From the NCBI RefSeq assembly GCF_034720595.1, contig NZ_JAYESJ010000001.1:2878001-2942000 (forward strand): a DNA stretch of 64,000 nucleotides, given 5' to 3'. This document shows positions 38,046 through 46,934 of this stretch, in pieces. Source of the stretch: Rhizobium sp. CC-YZS058. GTDB lineage: Bacteria > Pseudomonadota > Alphaproteobacteria > Rhizobiales > Rhizobiaceae. Position 1 is the first letter of the stretch; the number at the start of each line of letters is the position of its first letter. The position numbers and the translations under genes are program-made. The notes under the pieces are model-generated. The model did no database searches and was not told where the DNA came from. It saw only the letters and a list, made by a program, of their open reading frames with translations.

Positions 38046-39176
38046 TCAGCGCATGCCCATGACCGAGCCTTCTGCTTCCAAGAGCTGTTCCGACCCTACG
38101 ACCACGCCTGCGGGATCGATGTCGTCCTCCGGGACAAGCCCAGGAAGCGCCCGCATCTCATCCTTCTTCGCCGGCCGGATCACATCAAGATCGATCATCC
38201 TGGCCGGGGCAACCTTTGCGGCCTCTTCCCGCAGAGCGATCGGGGCCGCGTCGAGCTCGGCGCCGGCCTTCGAAGTCGGCTCGGAGTGAGCCGCGATAGG
38301 GTCCAAGGTCCATTCCGGGTTCTTGGTCTTGCTTAACGCCCATGCCAAGGCCGGCAGAACCTCGTCTCGAAGCCAGGAGCCGATCTTGCCGCTTTCGGGC
38401 CAAGCGGCGTGCCCCCCGAGCTTGTCTAAGATCGCAAACACGCTCGCCCATCGGCTGTTGATTGGGAACGGGACGTCGCAGATGTTTCCCGGCGTCGTCG
38501 GGTTCGGTGTAACGAAGTGTGCAAGGCTCTTCAGCTCTGCTTTGGTGATCCGCGCGAGCGCTTCGATCTCGTCGGCGAGTTTGGCCTTTACGACCTTCCT
38601 GCCTGTGCAAGCAGCACCAATCCTGGACTGCAGCGTCTCGAGATGCCCGACGAAGGACTTCAGGCCGGTGGCAACCTTGTCTGCGATCAGCGCTTTCAGC
38701 CCGTCGATGCCGCCGACATCGTAGGGATCGGCTGCAGGCGCACTCTCGCCCGCCGTGGCCTCCGCGAGGATGGCCTGGACGTCTTTCACCTTGATCGACC
38801 CAGTTTCCTTGCAAAGGTCGATTGCCGCCTCGATCTGCTCGTCGGTCGCCGACGCGAGCTTGAACAGCACGGTCGAATTGACGGCATGCTGCACCAGCGT
38901 TTGCCGGTAACGTGACAGCGAGCGATGGATTGCCCGGAAGTTGCGTGCGTGGCGATCGGTCATGCCGCACCGCTTGGCGACCCATTTGCCAAAGGCCCCT
39001 TCGGGAAGAAGGTCCGCGGCATCGGACAGGTGCCTGCCAAGTTCGAAAGCCTGCTCGGTGGATTTCCGTCCAAGCTGATGGATGCTGGAGGCCGCGGCTT
39101 CCAGTCGCGTCTTGACCTCCTCGTTGATCTCGTCGGCGGCGTAGTCGTAGTCAGCAGCGGTAATCGCTGTGGTCAT
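38046..39176 (-). CDS. DUF3102-like island protein
   Basis: This 376-residue soluble protein starts MTTAITAADYDYAADEINEE (39176). The segment QAFELGRHLSDAADLLPEGA followed by FGKWVAKRCGMTDRHARNFR matches DUF3102-like proteins found on plasmids, phages and islands, which often sit near ParB or replication genes; the wording suggests a DNA-binding KorB/ParB-like helix-turn-helix (CGMTDRHARNF). The C-terminal 250 residues are helical without a recognised domain. No partner is adjacent. A longer start at 39230 is less likely. Confidence 0.65.
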   Translation of the reverse strand: MTTAITAADYDYAADEINEEVKTRLEAAASSIHQLGRKSTEQAFELGRHLSDAADLLPEGAFGKWVAKRCGMTDRHARNFRAIHRSLSRYRQTLVQHAVNSTVLFKLASATDEQIEAAIDLCKETGSIKVKDVQAILAEATAGESAPAADPYDVGGIDGLKALIADKVATGLKSFVGHLETLQSRIGAACTGRKVVKAKLADEIEALARITKAELKSLAHFVTPNPTTPGNICDVPFPINSRWASVFAILDKLGGHAAWPESGKIGSWLRDEVLPALAWALSKTKNPEWTLDPIAAHSEPTSKAGAELDAAPIALREEAAKVAPARMIDLDVIRPAKKDEMRALPGLVPEDDIDPAGVVVGSEQLLEAEGSVMGMR

Positions 39177-39911
39177 GCGGACATCTCCATGTTGACACCG
39201 TTGGTTGCTGAACCATTCAAGCAACCTCATATAGTTTTGGAGATAAACGTAAGCCTGTCAAATAGATAACTTTAGAGAAGGCCGAAACATTACACAGACT
39301 TGCTTAGATAATACTATTTATAATTTTGAAAATCGACTAGTTAGACCCATAGAATTTTTTTTTAATAAATCTTATACTTATCTCGACAGCGCGAGCGTTT
39401 TTGCGCCACTGCGGGTGTTTGGTGCTAGTTGTGATGGTGAGAACCAGGAGGTGGAGAGGTCAGTGCAGCCTGCCACGGAAGGCCGCCTGAAAATCCTTTA
39501 ACGCGCAGCTCCCGACGCATCTCCGGCATCATCGTACCGAAGATGCGTCCCGTGTGGTGGCAAGCTCGAAGGGAACATTCGCACCTACTATGCGTGCTTG
39601 GGCTAAACTAGCCAGGGATCAGGATGCGGAAATTATTTCCGCTCCACATGCCGCCGACCACAAATGTCAAAGTTCAACGAGAGTGAAGTGAGTACATGAA
39701 GTCTCACTTTTTTGCTGGGCAACGACCGGTATGGGGCCGTGAGCAGACTGACTGGTTCTGGTGCTCGAGAAAGAATTGGCTGCCTTAGAGCGTGGGCGAC
39801 CTTCATTACCGCTTCCCGACCCCATTGCAGCCAGTGGGAGATTTTTTTGGAGAGCCTATGAGTTGCCGTTCTGACCCGAACCTTCGACATCAGCTTCGCC
39901 GCCCGAAGCGG
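39177..39911. other. AT-rich interval holding palindrome copy 1
   Basis: This 735 bp interval has no secure gene. 39240-39395 is strikingly AT-rich for this genome (TACTATTTATAATTTTG, AATTTTTTTTTAATAAATC) and may be a promoter or a replication/transfer-origin remnant. GCGGAAATTATTTCCGC, the first copy of the recurring palindrome, is at 39626-39642. Confidence 0.5.
39626..39642. repeat. Recurring palindrome, copy 1 (perfect)
   Basis: GCGGAAATTATTTCCGC: two 8-bp arms around a central T. It lies between the DUF3102 gene and the GNAT gene. Confidence 0.8.
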
Positions 39912-40436
39912 TCATTTGGGCAGTCCCGTTTCCCATTCCAAACGAAGCATGCTCATGATCGCGGTGTCCCATCTCTCGTTACCAACTTTGGTAGACGACC
40001 GCCTCACTCCCTCGTGGACAAAACCGAGCTTTTTGTAGGTTCGGATAGCGGCAATGTTCCAGGTATATACATTCAGCTCAGTCCTCTCGATTTGCGAGTG
40101 AGAGAACGCCCGCTCCAATCCCGCTTCCAGTAACGCTTTAGCTAGTCCTTGCCCCCGCATTGTTGGCGCGACTATGACGCGGCCGATCCTTGCGACGCCA
40201 TTTTTCCAGTCCACAGCTAATTGGAGATGCCCTGCTATAACCTGGGAGGCGTTAACAGCCATCCAGGATAGCCGCTTGGGCGGTAACGTTTGCCCGTCGA
40301 TAATCATCTGTTCAAGCTGATCGTCGGTGACCGGATAAGTCAGATCAGGTCCGCCCCACTGCACCACATCGCGCTCGCTGCCCAGCCAACTGCGAAGGAC
40401 CGGAAAGTGGATTGCTTCGAAATCGATTAAAGTCAT
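39912..40436 (-). CDS. GNAT-family N-acetyltransferase
   Basis: This 174-residue protein starts MTLIDFEAIHFPVLRSWLGS (an adjacent ATG at 40439 is equally possible). The acetyl-CoA site is RIGRVIVAPTMRGQGLAKAL (R-x-x-G-x-G/A pattern), and the C-terminal NVYTWNIAAIRTYKKLGFVHEG is the usual motif B. The subgroup resembles RimJ/RimL-type acetyltransferases. It is flanked on both sides by copies of the recurring palindrome (39626 and 40516), so it behaves as a separate cassette. The acetylated target is unknown; a toxin or antibiotic role is only possible. Confidence 0.85.
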   Translation of the reverse strand: MTLIDFEAIHFPVLRSWLGSERDVVQWGGPDLTYPVTDDQLEQMIIDGQTLPPKRLSWMAVNASQVIAGHLQLAVDWKNGVARIGRVIVAPTMRGQGLAKALLEAGLERAFSHSQIERTELNVYTWNIAAIRTYKKLGFVHEGVRRSSTKVGNERWDTAIMSMLRLEWETGLPK

Positions 40437-40515
40437 CATCAGCTCATTACACACTGAACCGAAATTAGGCCTATAGCCGGCGCATCCACAGTGCAACGTC
40501 CCCTTCTGGCGCGAA

Positions 40516-40532
40516 GCGGAAATTATTCCCGC
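40516..40532. repeat. Recurring palindrome, copy 2 (one mismatch)
   Basis: GCGGAAATTATTCCCGC, between the GNAT gene and the HNH relic. Confidence 0.75.
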
Positions 40533-40759
40533 GAACGGGCCGGGAGCGGATCGTCGGCTTGGAGGCGCTCAAGAGGAAATAACGGTCGGATGCTGCCGTT
40601 TTTCGCCGACCGAGTTGCTGTCGACGATTTCGCTGCCGTTATATACCACTCTGGCGATACGTACTCGGTCGCTTGCCGTAAGGTCAGATGACCACACATT
40701 TTTGATAAACAGCGCTATTTCTTCGGGCTCTATAGTCTCTCTAGTATCGGCGGCGAAAA

Positions 40760-40976
40760 GCGGTCCTGACGTCAAAAGTTGATCCGACCTACGACGTCTT
40801 CCGGAGCAGCGGACCATTTCCCACGCACCTATCTGCGTCAGGTCGAAGCCGCGCGGGGGAGACTGGATCGTCTACTACAAGCCACGGCCGCCGAGCGGCA
40901 ATCCGACGAAAACGGATGGCAAGCAGGTATATTTCGCGACAGCCAGGATCCCCGACATCATCGAATGTCCGTCAAA
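40760..40976 (+). pseudogene. Frameshifted relic of an HNH-type restriction protein N-terminus
   Basis: Three successive frames read AVLTSKVDPTYD, then DHFPRTYLRQVEAARG, then GDWIVYYKPRPPSGNPTKTD followed by GKQVYFATARIPDII. Joined, they match from memory the N-terminus of a family of putative HNH restriction endonucleases (KVDPTYDDLP...HFPRTYLxQVxxxxGDWIVYYEPRR). At least two frameshifts are needed. Similarity stops at the recurring palindrome at 40977, and the HNH domain is absent. The gene is dead. Confidence 0.6.
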
Positions 40977-40993
40977 GCGGAAATAATTTCCAG
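40977..40993. repeat. Recurring palindrome, copy 3
   Basis: GCGGAAATAATTTCCAG. It lies exactly at the end of the HNH relic and about 100 bp before the Mrr gene. The central AA places it in the opposite orientation to the others. Confidence 0.75.
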
Positions 40994-41090
40994 ACCGGTG
41001 ACACCGTCGCTACAGCCATAGCGTAGAGGCTTGATCAATCTTGCAATTCTGCGATGCGTGATGAATGTATCTTGCGACAGGGGGATGCAC

Positions 41091-42092
41091 ATGACAAAAT
41101 CGTGGATGGTTCGCGCCGAACGCAACGGCCGCTTGTTCGATGCGTTCAAGGAAAAGTCGGTCGTTGCCATTGGTTGGCCGGCGCTGGGCGACCTGTCTGA
41201 CGCCAAGAGCCGCAAAGCCATCGGCGAAGCGCTGGCAAAGGTCTACGCTGGCGCCAGGCCGCAGAGCCAGGCCATGGCAGCCGGGCAGCTTCATCGCTTC
41301 GTCAATGAGATGACCATCGGCGATATGGTCGTGACCTACGATCCGTCGCGCAGGGTCTATCTGGTGGGGGAGATCGCCAGCGCCTATCGCCACGATGCTT
41401 CGATCGACCCGGAAGACACACAGGTTCGCTCGGTGCGATGGGATGGCGAAGTCAGCCGCGACCTGCTCTCTGTCGAAAGCCGCAACAGCCTCGGCTCCAT
41501 ATCTACACTGTTTCGCCTATCGGATGACGTGGCGGCAGAACTCAAGAAGGCTCTGTCCGGCAACATCACTACCCCCGCCGAATTGTCTGCCCCCGCGGCC
41601 GAGGCTGCCGAGGAGGATCTGTTCGAATCCATGGCCAGCCGAGCCCATGAATTCATCAAGGACAAGGTGAACGCCTTGAGCTGGTCGGAAATGCAGGATC
41701 TCGTTGCGGGTCTGCTCCGCTCCCTCGGCTACAAGACGCGCGTCTCGGACGCTGGTCCCGATCAAGGTAAGGACATCGTCGCCTCGCCCGATGGTTTCGG
41801 CTTTGAGGCACCCCGCATTGTTGTGGAGGTCAAGCATCGCAAAGGCTCCATGGGCGCGCCGGATCTGCGCAATTTCATTGCCGGGCGTCATGATCTCGAC
41901 AAAGGCCTTTACGTCAGCACCGGCGGCTTTACCCGCGAGGCGCGCTATGAGGCCGAACGCGCCCGCATCCCGACTGCGCTTATGGATCTCGATGACCTGG
42001 TGAAAAGCCTGCTGGAGCAGTACGATAAGCTCGATCTCGAGACCCAGCAGCTCATTCCCCTGAAGCGCATTTTCATTCCGGCCTGGGTCTGA
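41091..42092 (+). CDS. Mrr-like restriction endonuclease
   Basis: This 333-residue protein starts at MTKSWMVRAERNGRLFDAFK, six bases after GGGGG. The N-terminal half (about 1-120) resembles an EVE/PUA-like sensor domain (WMVRAERNGRLFDAFKEKSV; GDMVVTYDPSRRVYLVGEI). The C-terminal Mrr_cat domain carries D228 (GPDQGKDIV) and E246-V-K248, the PD-(D/E)XK catalytic set. Mrr-type enzymes cut modified or foreign DNA. It is 39 bp upstream of a methyltransferase gene, so it is probably the nuclease arm or a companion of that system. Confidence 0.87.
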   Translation: MTKSWMVRAERNGRLFDAFKEKSVVAIGWPALGDLSDAKSRKAIGEALAKVYAGARPQSQAMAAGQLHRFVNEMTIGDMVVTYDPSRRVYLVGEIASAYRHDASIDPEDTQVRSVRWDGEVSRDLLSVESRNSLGSISTLFRLSDDVAAELKKALSGNITTPAELSAPAAEAAEEDLFESMASRAHEFIKDKVNALSWSEMQDLVAGLLRSLGYKTRVSDAGPDQGKDIVASPDGFGFEAPRIVVEVKHRKGSMGAPDLRNFIAGRHDLDKGLYVSTGGFTREARYEAERARIPTALMDLDDLVKSLLEQYDKLDLETQQLIPLKRIFIPAWV

Positions 42093-42131
42093 CCGCACCG
42101 CCTGCAACGATAAGAAGAAGCCTGACCTTTC

Positions 42132-44807
42132 ATGATGAACCCCACCGAAATTGCCGATGCCCTTGATGCCATTGCCAAGACGAAGTTTGATCCCACCGAG
42201 TGCGGCTATGCCTTTGCGCAGGCGACAGACAATGCGCAGGCAACTATTGCCAAGCTGAGGGTGGGCAGCACCAACAAGTCGGATATTGCGGGCGGCGTTC
42301 TGCTGAACGGCAAGTTCCATTATGCACCTGCCTTGCAAGGCAGGGCGGCTGACATGCTTGATGCGCTTCGTGCCTCCAAGCGCACGGCAAAAGCGAAGCC
42401 CGCAATCCTGATTGCCACGGATGGCGAGATGATTGCCGCCGAGCACCCGAAGTCCGGGGAAACGCTGCACTGCCCCTTTGCCGAGCTTGGCACGCATTTT
42501 TCCTTCTTCCTGCCTGCTGCTGGCAAGGAGCGGTATCGGGCGGCAGAGGAAAACCCGGTCGATATCAAGGCCACCGGCAAGCTGGCGAAACTTTACGATG
42601 CGCTTTTGAAGGCAAACCCGGATTGGGCCGTGCCGGAGCGCCGCCATGCCATGAACCTGTTCATGACGCGGCTGATTTTCTGCCTGTTTTCTGAGGATGT
42701 CGGTGTCTTCAAGGAAGATCAGTTCTCCTTCGCCGTCTTCTCCTATGGCGGCAATAAGGGTGAACATGCGCGCCATGTGCTGGTTCAGGCGTTCACCGCC
42801 ATGAACCTGCCCAAAGGCCAGCGGGAGGGACTGCCTGCCTGGACGGACACGTTCGAATACGTCAATGGCGGGCTGTTTGCTGATGCCATCGAAGCCCCGG
42901 AATTCGACCCCATCTCCTTCCGCTATCTGCGCGATGCCGCAGAGCTGGACTGGAAGCTGATCAACCCGGATATTTTCGGCTCGATGATCCAGTCGATTGC
43001 CGATCCCAAGGCGCGCGCCGAACTGGGCATGCATTATACCTCGGTGCCGAATATCATGAAGGTGCTGGGGCCGCTGTTTCTGGACGATCTGGATGAGGCA
43101 TTGGACAAGGCCTGGGACAAGCCAGCGGCGCTGAAGGTCCAGCTTCACCGCCTGTCAAAAATCCGCGTCTTCGATCCCGCCTGCGGCTCCGGCAACTTTC
43201 TGGTCGTCGCCTATCGGCAGATGCGGGAGCGCGAAATTCGCATTCTGAAACGGTTGGGAGAGCTGGAGTATAATCCGCAGAACGTCATGTTCTCCTCCGT
43301 CAGCCTCAACCAGTTCTACGGCATCGAGTTGACGGACTTTGCGGCGGAAACGGCTAAGCTGGCGCTGTTCATTGCCGAATATCAGGCCAATGCCCGCTTT
43401 GCCGATGTGTTCGGGCGCATGCCTCCGCTGCTGCCGCTGCGGGATGGTGGACAGATCAGGTGCGACAATGCTCTGCGGGTAAATTGGGATGAGGTTTGTC
43501 CGCCACCCGTTGGGGAGGACGAGGTTTACATTGCGGGAAACCCGCCGTTTTTGGGAAAAGCAAAGCAAGAAGCGACACATAAAGCAGATATGGATTATGT
43601 TTTCTCGGGTGAAATTAGAAATTATCGGGCCTATGATTTAGTTGCTGCTTGGTATTTCAAAGCCGCCAAATATATAGTTGGCCGGGTGGCTAAGGCAGCA
43701 TTGGTTGCCACAAACTCAATTTGTCAGGGAGCGTCAGCGTCAAGCCTGTGGCCTGAGATACTAAGAAACGGTGTTGAAATTGGTTTTGCTTATCGCTCAT
43801 TTAAGTGGAGAAACAACGCAGCCGCAAATGCTACCGTCACTTGTGTAATCGTTGGAATCAGAAATCAATCAGATAGTAACCGCTATCTGATTGATTCCGA
43901 TGTCAAGACCATTGCAACAAAAATAAACTCCTATCTAATTGACGAATCTGAAATATTCGTTCGCCCTACATCGTTACCTTCAAACGGTCTCCCAGTTATG
44001 AACTTCGGCTGCATGCCCTATGATGCCGGTAATCTTAGATTGTCGGCTTCAGAGCGAGATGAGCTAATTGAGATAGCGCCCGCAGCAGATCGTTTCATAA
44101 GAAAATTTGTTGGATCTGATGAGGTCATCCATGGAATATCGCGTTACTGTATTTGGATTCATGATCAAGAATTAGAAATAGCTAAACTTTGCAAGCCTAT
44201 ATGGGATCGCGTAGAGAAAAATAGAATTGCTCGTCTCAAAATGAAAGATGTAGCTGGAAAGGCACTAGCAGAGCGCCCTCACCAGTTTAGAGAGTACATC
44301 AATGCAGACGATCATGCTATATTAATCCCAAGTATATCTTCGGAAAATAGGCCTTATCTACCTGTTGATTGGGTGAACTCAAAAACTGTTTCATCGAATA
44401 AAAACTTTGTTATATATGATGGTCCCGAATGGTGTATCGCGCTCATAGCGTCTAGGCTTCATTTAATTTGGATCGGAACCGTTTGCGGTCGACTCGAATC
44501 GAGATTTCAGTATTCCAACACGCTGGGCTGGAACACCTTTCCGGTGCCGAAATTCACCGCTGATCAATTGGATCAGCTTTCAGCCTCCGCACGTCGCATT
44601 CTGAAAACGCGCTATCAGCATTACCCGAAAACCATTGCCGATCTCTACGACCCGGACAAGATGCCGGATGATCTGCGGGCCGTGCACCGGGAAAATGATG
44701 AGCTTCTGGAGAGCATGTATATTGGCCGCCCCTTCCGCAATGACACGGAGCGGCTGGAAAAGCTGTTCAAGCTTTACGCGGCGCGGGTGAAGCAGGGGGC
44801 GAAGTAA
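42132..44807 (+). CDS. Large class I DNA (adenine) methyltransferase
   Basis: This 891-residue protein has SAM motif I in FDPACGSGNFLVVAY (about 346-360), the catalytic NPPF in AGNPPFLGKA (about 469-475) and a helical N-terminal region (LFSEDVGVFKEDQF) typical of type IIG/IIL and BREX-like methyltransferases. The target-recognition part, about residues 473-795, is encoded by conspicuously AT-rich DNA (43,550-44,515), while both flanks are GC-rich. The stop touches the helicase start. It should modify host DNA so that the coupled nucleases attack only unmodified DNA. Confidence 0.9.
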   Translation: MMNPTEIADALDAIAKTKFDPTECGYAFAQATDNAQATIAKLRVGSTNKSDIAGGVLLNGKFHYAPALQGRAADMLDALRASKRTAKAKPAILIATDGEMIAAEHPKSGETLHCPFAELGTHFSFFLPAAGKERYRAAEENPVDIKATGKLAKLYDALLKANPDWAVPERRHAMNLFMTRLIFCLFSEDVGVFKEDQFSFAVFSYGGNKGEHARHVLVQAFTAMNLPKGQREGLPAWTDTFEYVNGGLFADAIEAPEFDPISFRYLRDAAELDWKLINPDIFGSMIQSIADPKARAELGMHYTSVPNIMKVLGPLFLDDLDEALDKAWDKPAALKVQLHRLSKIRVFDPACGSGNFLVVAYRQMREREIRILKRLGELEYNPQNVMFSSVSLNQFYGIELTDFAAETAKLALFIAEYQANARFADVFGRMPPLLPLRDGGQIRCDNALRVNWDEVCPPPVGEDEVYIAGNPPFLGKAKQEATHKADMDYVFSGEIRNYRAYDLVAAWYFKAAKYIVGRVAKAALVATNSICQGASASSLWPEILRNGVEIGFAYRSFKWRNNAAANATVTCVIVGIRNQSDSNRYLIDSDVKTIATKINSYLIDESEIFVRPTSLPSNGLPVMNFGCMPYDAGNLRLSASERDELIEIAPAADRFIRKFVGSDEVIHGISRYCIWIHDQELEIAKLCKPIWDRVEKNRIARLKMKDVAGKALAERPHQFREYINADDHAILIPSISSENRPYLPVDWVNSKTVSSNKNFVIYDGPEWCIALIASRLHLIWIGTVCGRLESRFQYSNTLGWNTFPVPKFTADQLDQLSASARRILKTRYQHYPKTIADLYDPDKMPDDLRAVHRENDELLESMYIGRPFRNDTERLEKLFKLYAARVKQGAK

Positions 44808-46934
44808 ATGGTTGAGATGGTCAATGTGCGCTACAACGGCACCGGGCAATCCAAGGCCACCAATGCGCTGGGCCAGCGGCCCATGCAGGCCCGCGCCTAT
44901 GCCGCCCGCAGCGCGCAGTTCATTCTGTTGAAAGCCCCGCCTGCGGCGGGCAAGAGCCGGGCGCTGATGTTCGTGGCGCTGGACAAGCTGAACCATCAGG
45001 GGCTGGCGAAAACCATTGTCTGCGTGCCGGAAACCTCGATTGGCGGCTCCTTCCGCTCAACCGATCTGAAAAGCTACGGCTTCGATGCTGACTGGCAGGT
45101 GGAGGACCGCTGGAACCTCTGCCTTTCCGGCACCGAAGATGGCTCGACCGCGCAGAAGGTGAAGGCGTTTTCAGACTTCATGCAATCCGACGCCCGCGTT
45201 CTGGTCTGTACCCATGCCACCTTCCGCTTCGGCTTTGAGGCGGTGGAGCGGCTGCATGGCATTGAGGCCTTCGACACTGTGTTCCTCGCCATCGATGAGT
45301 TTCACCATGTCTCGGCAGCCGATAACAACCGTCTCGGCGAAATTCTGCGGCAGATCATTGCGCGCGGCCAGTGCCATGTGATGGCCATGACCGGCTCCTA
45401 CTTCCGGGGCGATGCCGTGCCGGTGCTGCGGCCGGAAGACGAGGCGCGCTTCAAGACGATCACCTATTCCTATTACGAGCAGCTTGAAGGCTATGAGTAT
45501 CTGAAGGCGCTCGGCGTCAACTACAGCTTCTATCGCGGCCAATACATCAACGGCCTGCCGGATGTGCTGGACACAACGCTGAAGACCATCATCCACATTC
45601 CCCATCGCGGTTCGGCGGAAGCCTTTGGCGAGAAGAACGATGAGGTGGGCCGCATTCTCGATCTGATCGGCGAGCATATCGGCGTGGAGGACGGCACCGG
45701 CTTCGATCTGATTCGCACGGCAGATGGCCGGGTGCTGAAGGTGGCCGATCTCGTCAACGATGGCCCGGATCGCGAGGGAGTAAAGGCGGCACTTTCCCGC
45801 GAGATCAAAGGTCCAAATGGCAAGCGCGACGATGAGGCGGACCGCGCCAAGGTGGACATCATCATTGCGCTCGGCATGGCCAAGGAGGGGTTTGACTGGG
45901 TGTGGTGCGAACACGCGCTGACCATCGGCTATCGGGCATCACTGACCGAAATCGTCCAGATCATTGGCCGCGCCACGCGCGATGCGCCGGGCAAGCCGAA
46001 AGCCATCTTCACCAATCTAGTCGCGGAACCCGGCGTGGAAACGGCGGCTGTGAAGGATGCCGTTAACGACATGCTGAAGGCCATTTCCGGCTCCTTGTTG
46101 ATGGAACAGGTGCTGGCGCCCAATTTCAAATTCTGTCGCCGCGAAGATGGCGACATTCGCGAACCAATCACCGATGACGGACAGGGCACGATCACCATCG
46201 GCATCAAGGGCCTGATGGATCCGCCGACCGACCGGGCGCGAGACATTTGCGAAAACGATATGGCCGATCTGATGGCAACCGCCTGTCAGGCCGTCGATGC
46301 CCGCATCGTTTCGCCAGACACGGCACCGGAAGTGGCAACCCAGATGCTGCTGACGGACATTATCGAGCATCGCTATGTGAACCTCAACGATGACGAAACC
46401 GAAGCCATTCGCCAGAACCTCGCCGCACGCATGAACCTGCTGACGCTGGCACGCCAGGAAGCCGAACGTGGTTTTCAGGAAGCGGGCGCGCCGTTCGTCG
46501 GTGCCGATCAGGAAGGCGGGGAAGCGCCCCGAATGGGCGGCGACGCCGGACAGGCGGATAGCGAAAACGCAGACGACGATATAAGGGTGGCACCCAACAC
46601 GCTGCTGGCCATGGTGCGCCGCTTCATCAATGTTCGTGAACTCGACATTGATCTCATCGACAGCGTCAACGCCTTTCAGGAATGCTTCGAGGTGGCCTCG
46701 CGCAGCTTCGATGCCCTGCTTCTGTCTCAGGTACAGTCGGCCATGGTGGCCATGCGTGTGCAGATGACGGAAGAGGAAGCACGGACGCTGTGGCCCCGGA
46801 TCAAGCGGTTCCGGGCGCAGGAGGGGCGCGAGCCGAATGTCCATGCCGAAGATGCGCTGGAAAAGCGCATGGGAGAAGCGCTGGCCTGGCTCAAGAACCG
46901 CAAGACCCAGATGATGCGGGAGACGGCAAGCTGA
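44808..46934 (+). CDS. SF2 (DEAD/DEAH-type) helicase of the restriction-like operon
   Basis: This 708-residue protein has Walker A LKAPPAAGKSRAL (about 41-52), motif II AIDEFHH (about 161-167), motif III MTGSYFRGD and motif VI EIVQIIGRATRDAPG (about 381-395). It starts directly after the methyltransferase stop and shares one base (TGATG) with the next gene. It lacks an obvious nuclease domain. In such operons the helicase/translocase moves on DNA and couples recognition to cleavage. The unstructured acidic stretch near residue 575 (GGDAGQADSENADDD) separates the helicase from a helical C-terminus. Confidence 0.88.
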   Translation: MVEMVNVRYNGTGQSKATNALGQRPMQARAYAARSAQFILLKAPPAAGKSRALMFVALDKLNHQGLAKTIVCVPETSIGGSFRSTDLKSYGFDADWQVEDRWNLCLSGTEDGSTAQKVKAFSDFMQSDARVLVCTHATFRFGFEAVERLHGIEAFDTVFLAIDEFHHVSAADNNRLGEILRQIIARGQCHVMAMTGSYFRGDAVPVLRPEDEARFKTITYSYYEQLEGYEYLKALGVNYSFYRGQYINGLPDVLDTTLKTIIHIPHRGSAEAFGEKNDEVGRILDLIGEHIGVEDGTGFDLIRTADGRVLKVADLVNDGPDREGVKAALSREIKGPNGKRDDEADRAKVDIIIALGMAKEGFDWVWCEHALTIGYRASLTEIVQIIGRATRDAPGKPKAIFTNLVAEPGVETAAVKDAVNDMLKAISGSLLMEQVLAPNFKFCRREDGDIREPITDDGQGTITIGIKGLMDPPTDRARDICENDMADLMATACQAVDARIVSPDTAPEVATQMLLTDIIEHRYVNLNDDETEAIRQNLAARMNLLTLARQEAERGFQEAGAPFVGADQEGGEAPRMGGDAGQADSENADDDIRVAPNTLLAMVRRFINVRELDIDLIDSVNAFQECFEVASRSFDALLLSQVQSAMVAMRVQMTEEEARTLWPRIKRFRAQEGREPNVHAEDALEKRMGEALAWLKNRKTQMMRETAS

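Noticed and set aside
40569..40817. 82-codon minus-strand frame between palindrome copies 2 and 3
   Set aside because: It overlaps the HNH relic on the other strand, which explains the sequence better; no start signal.
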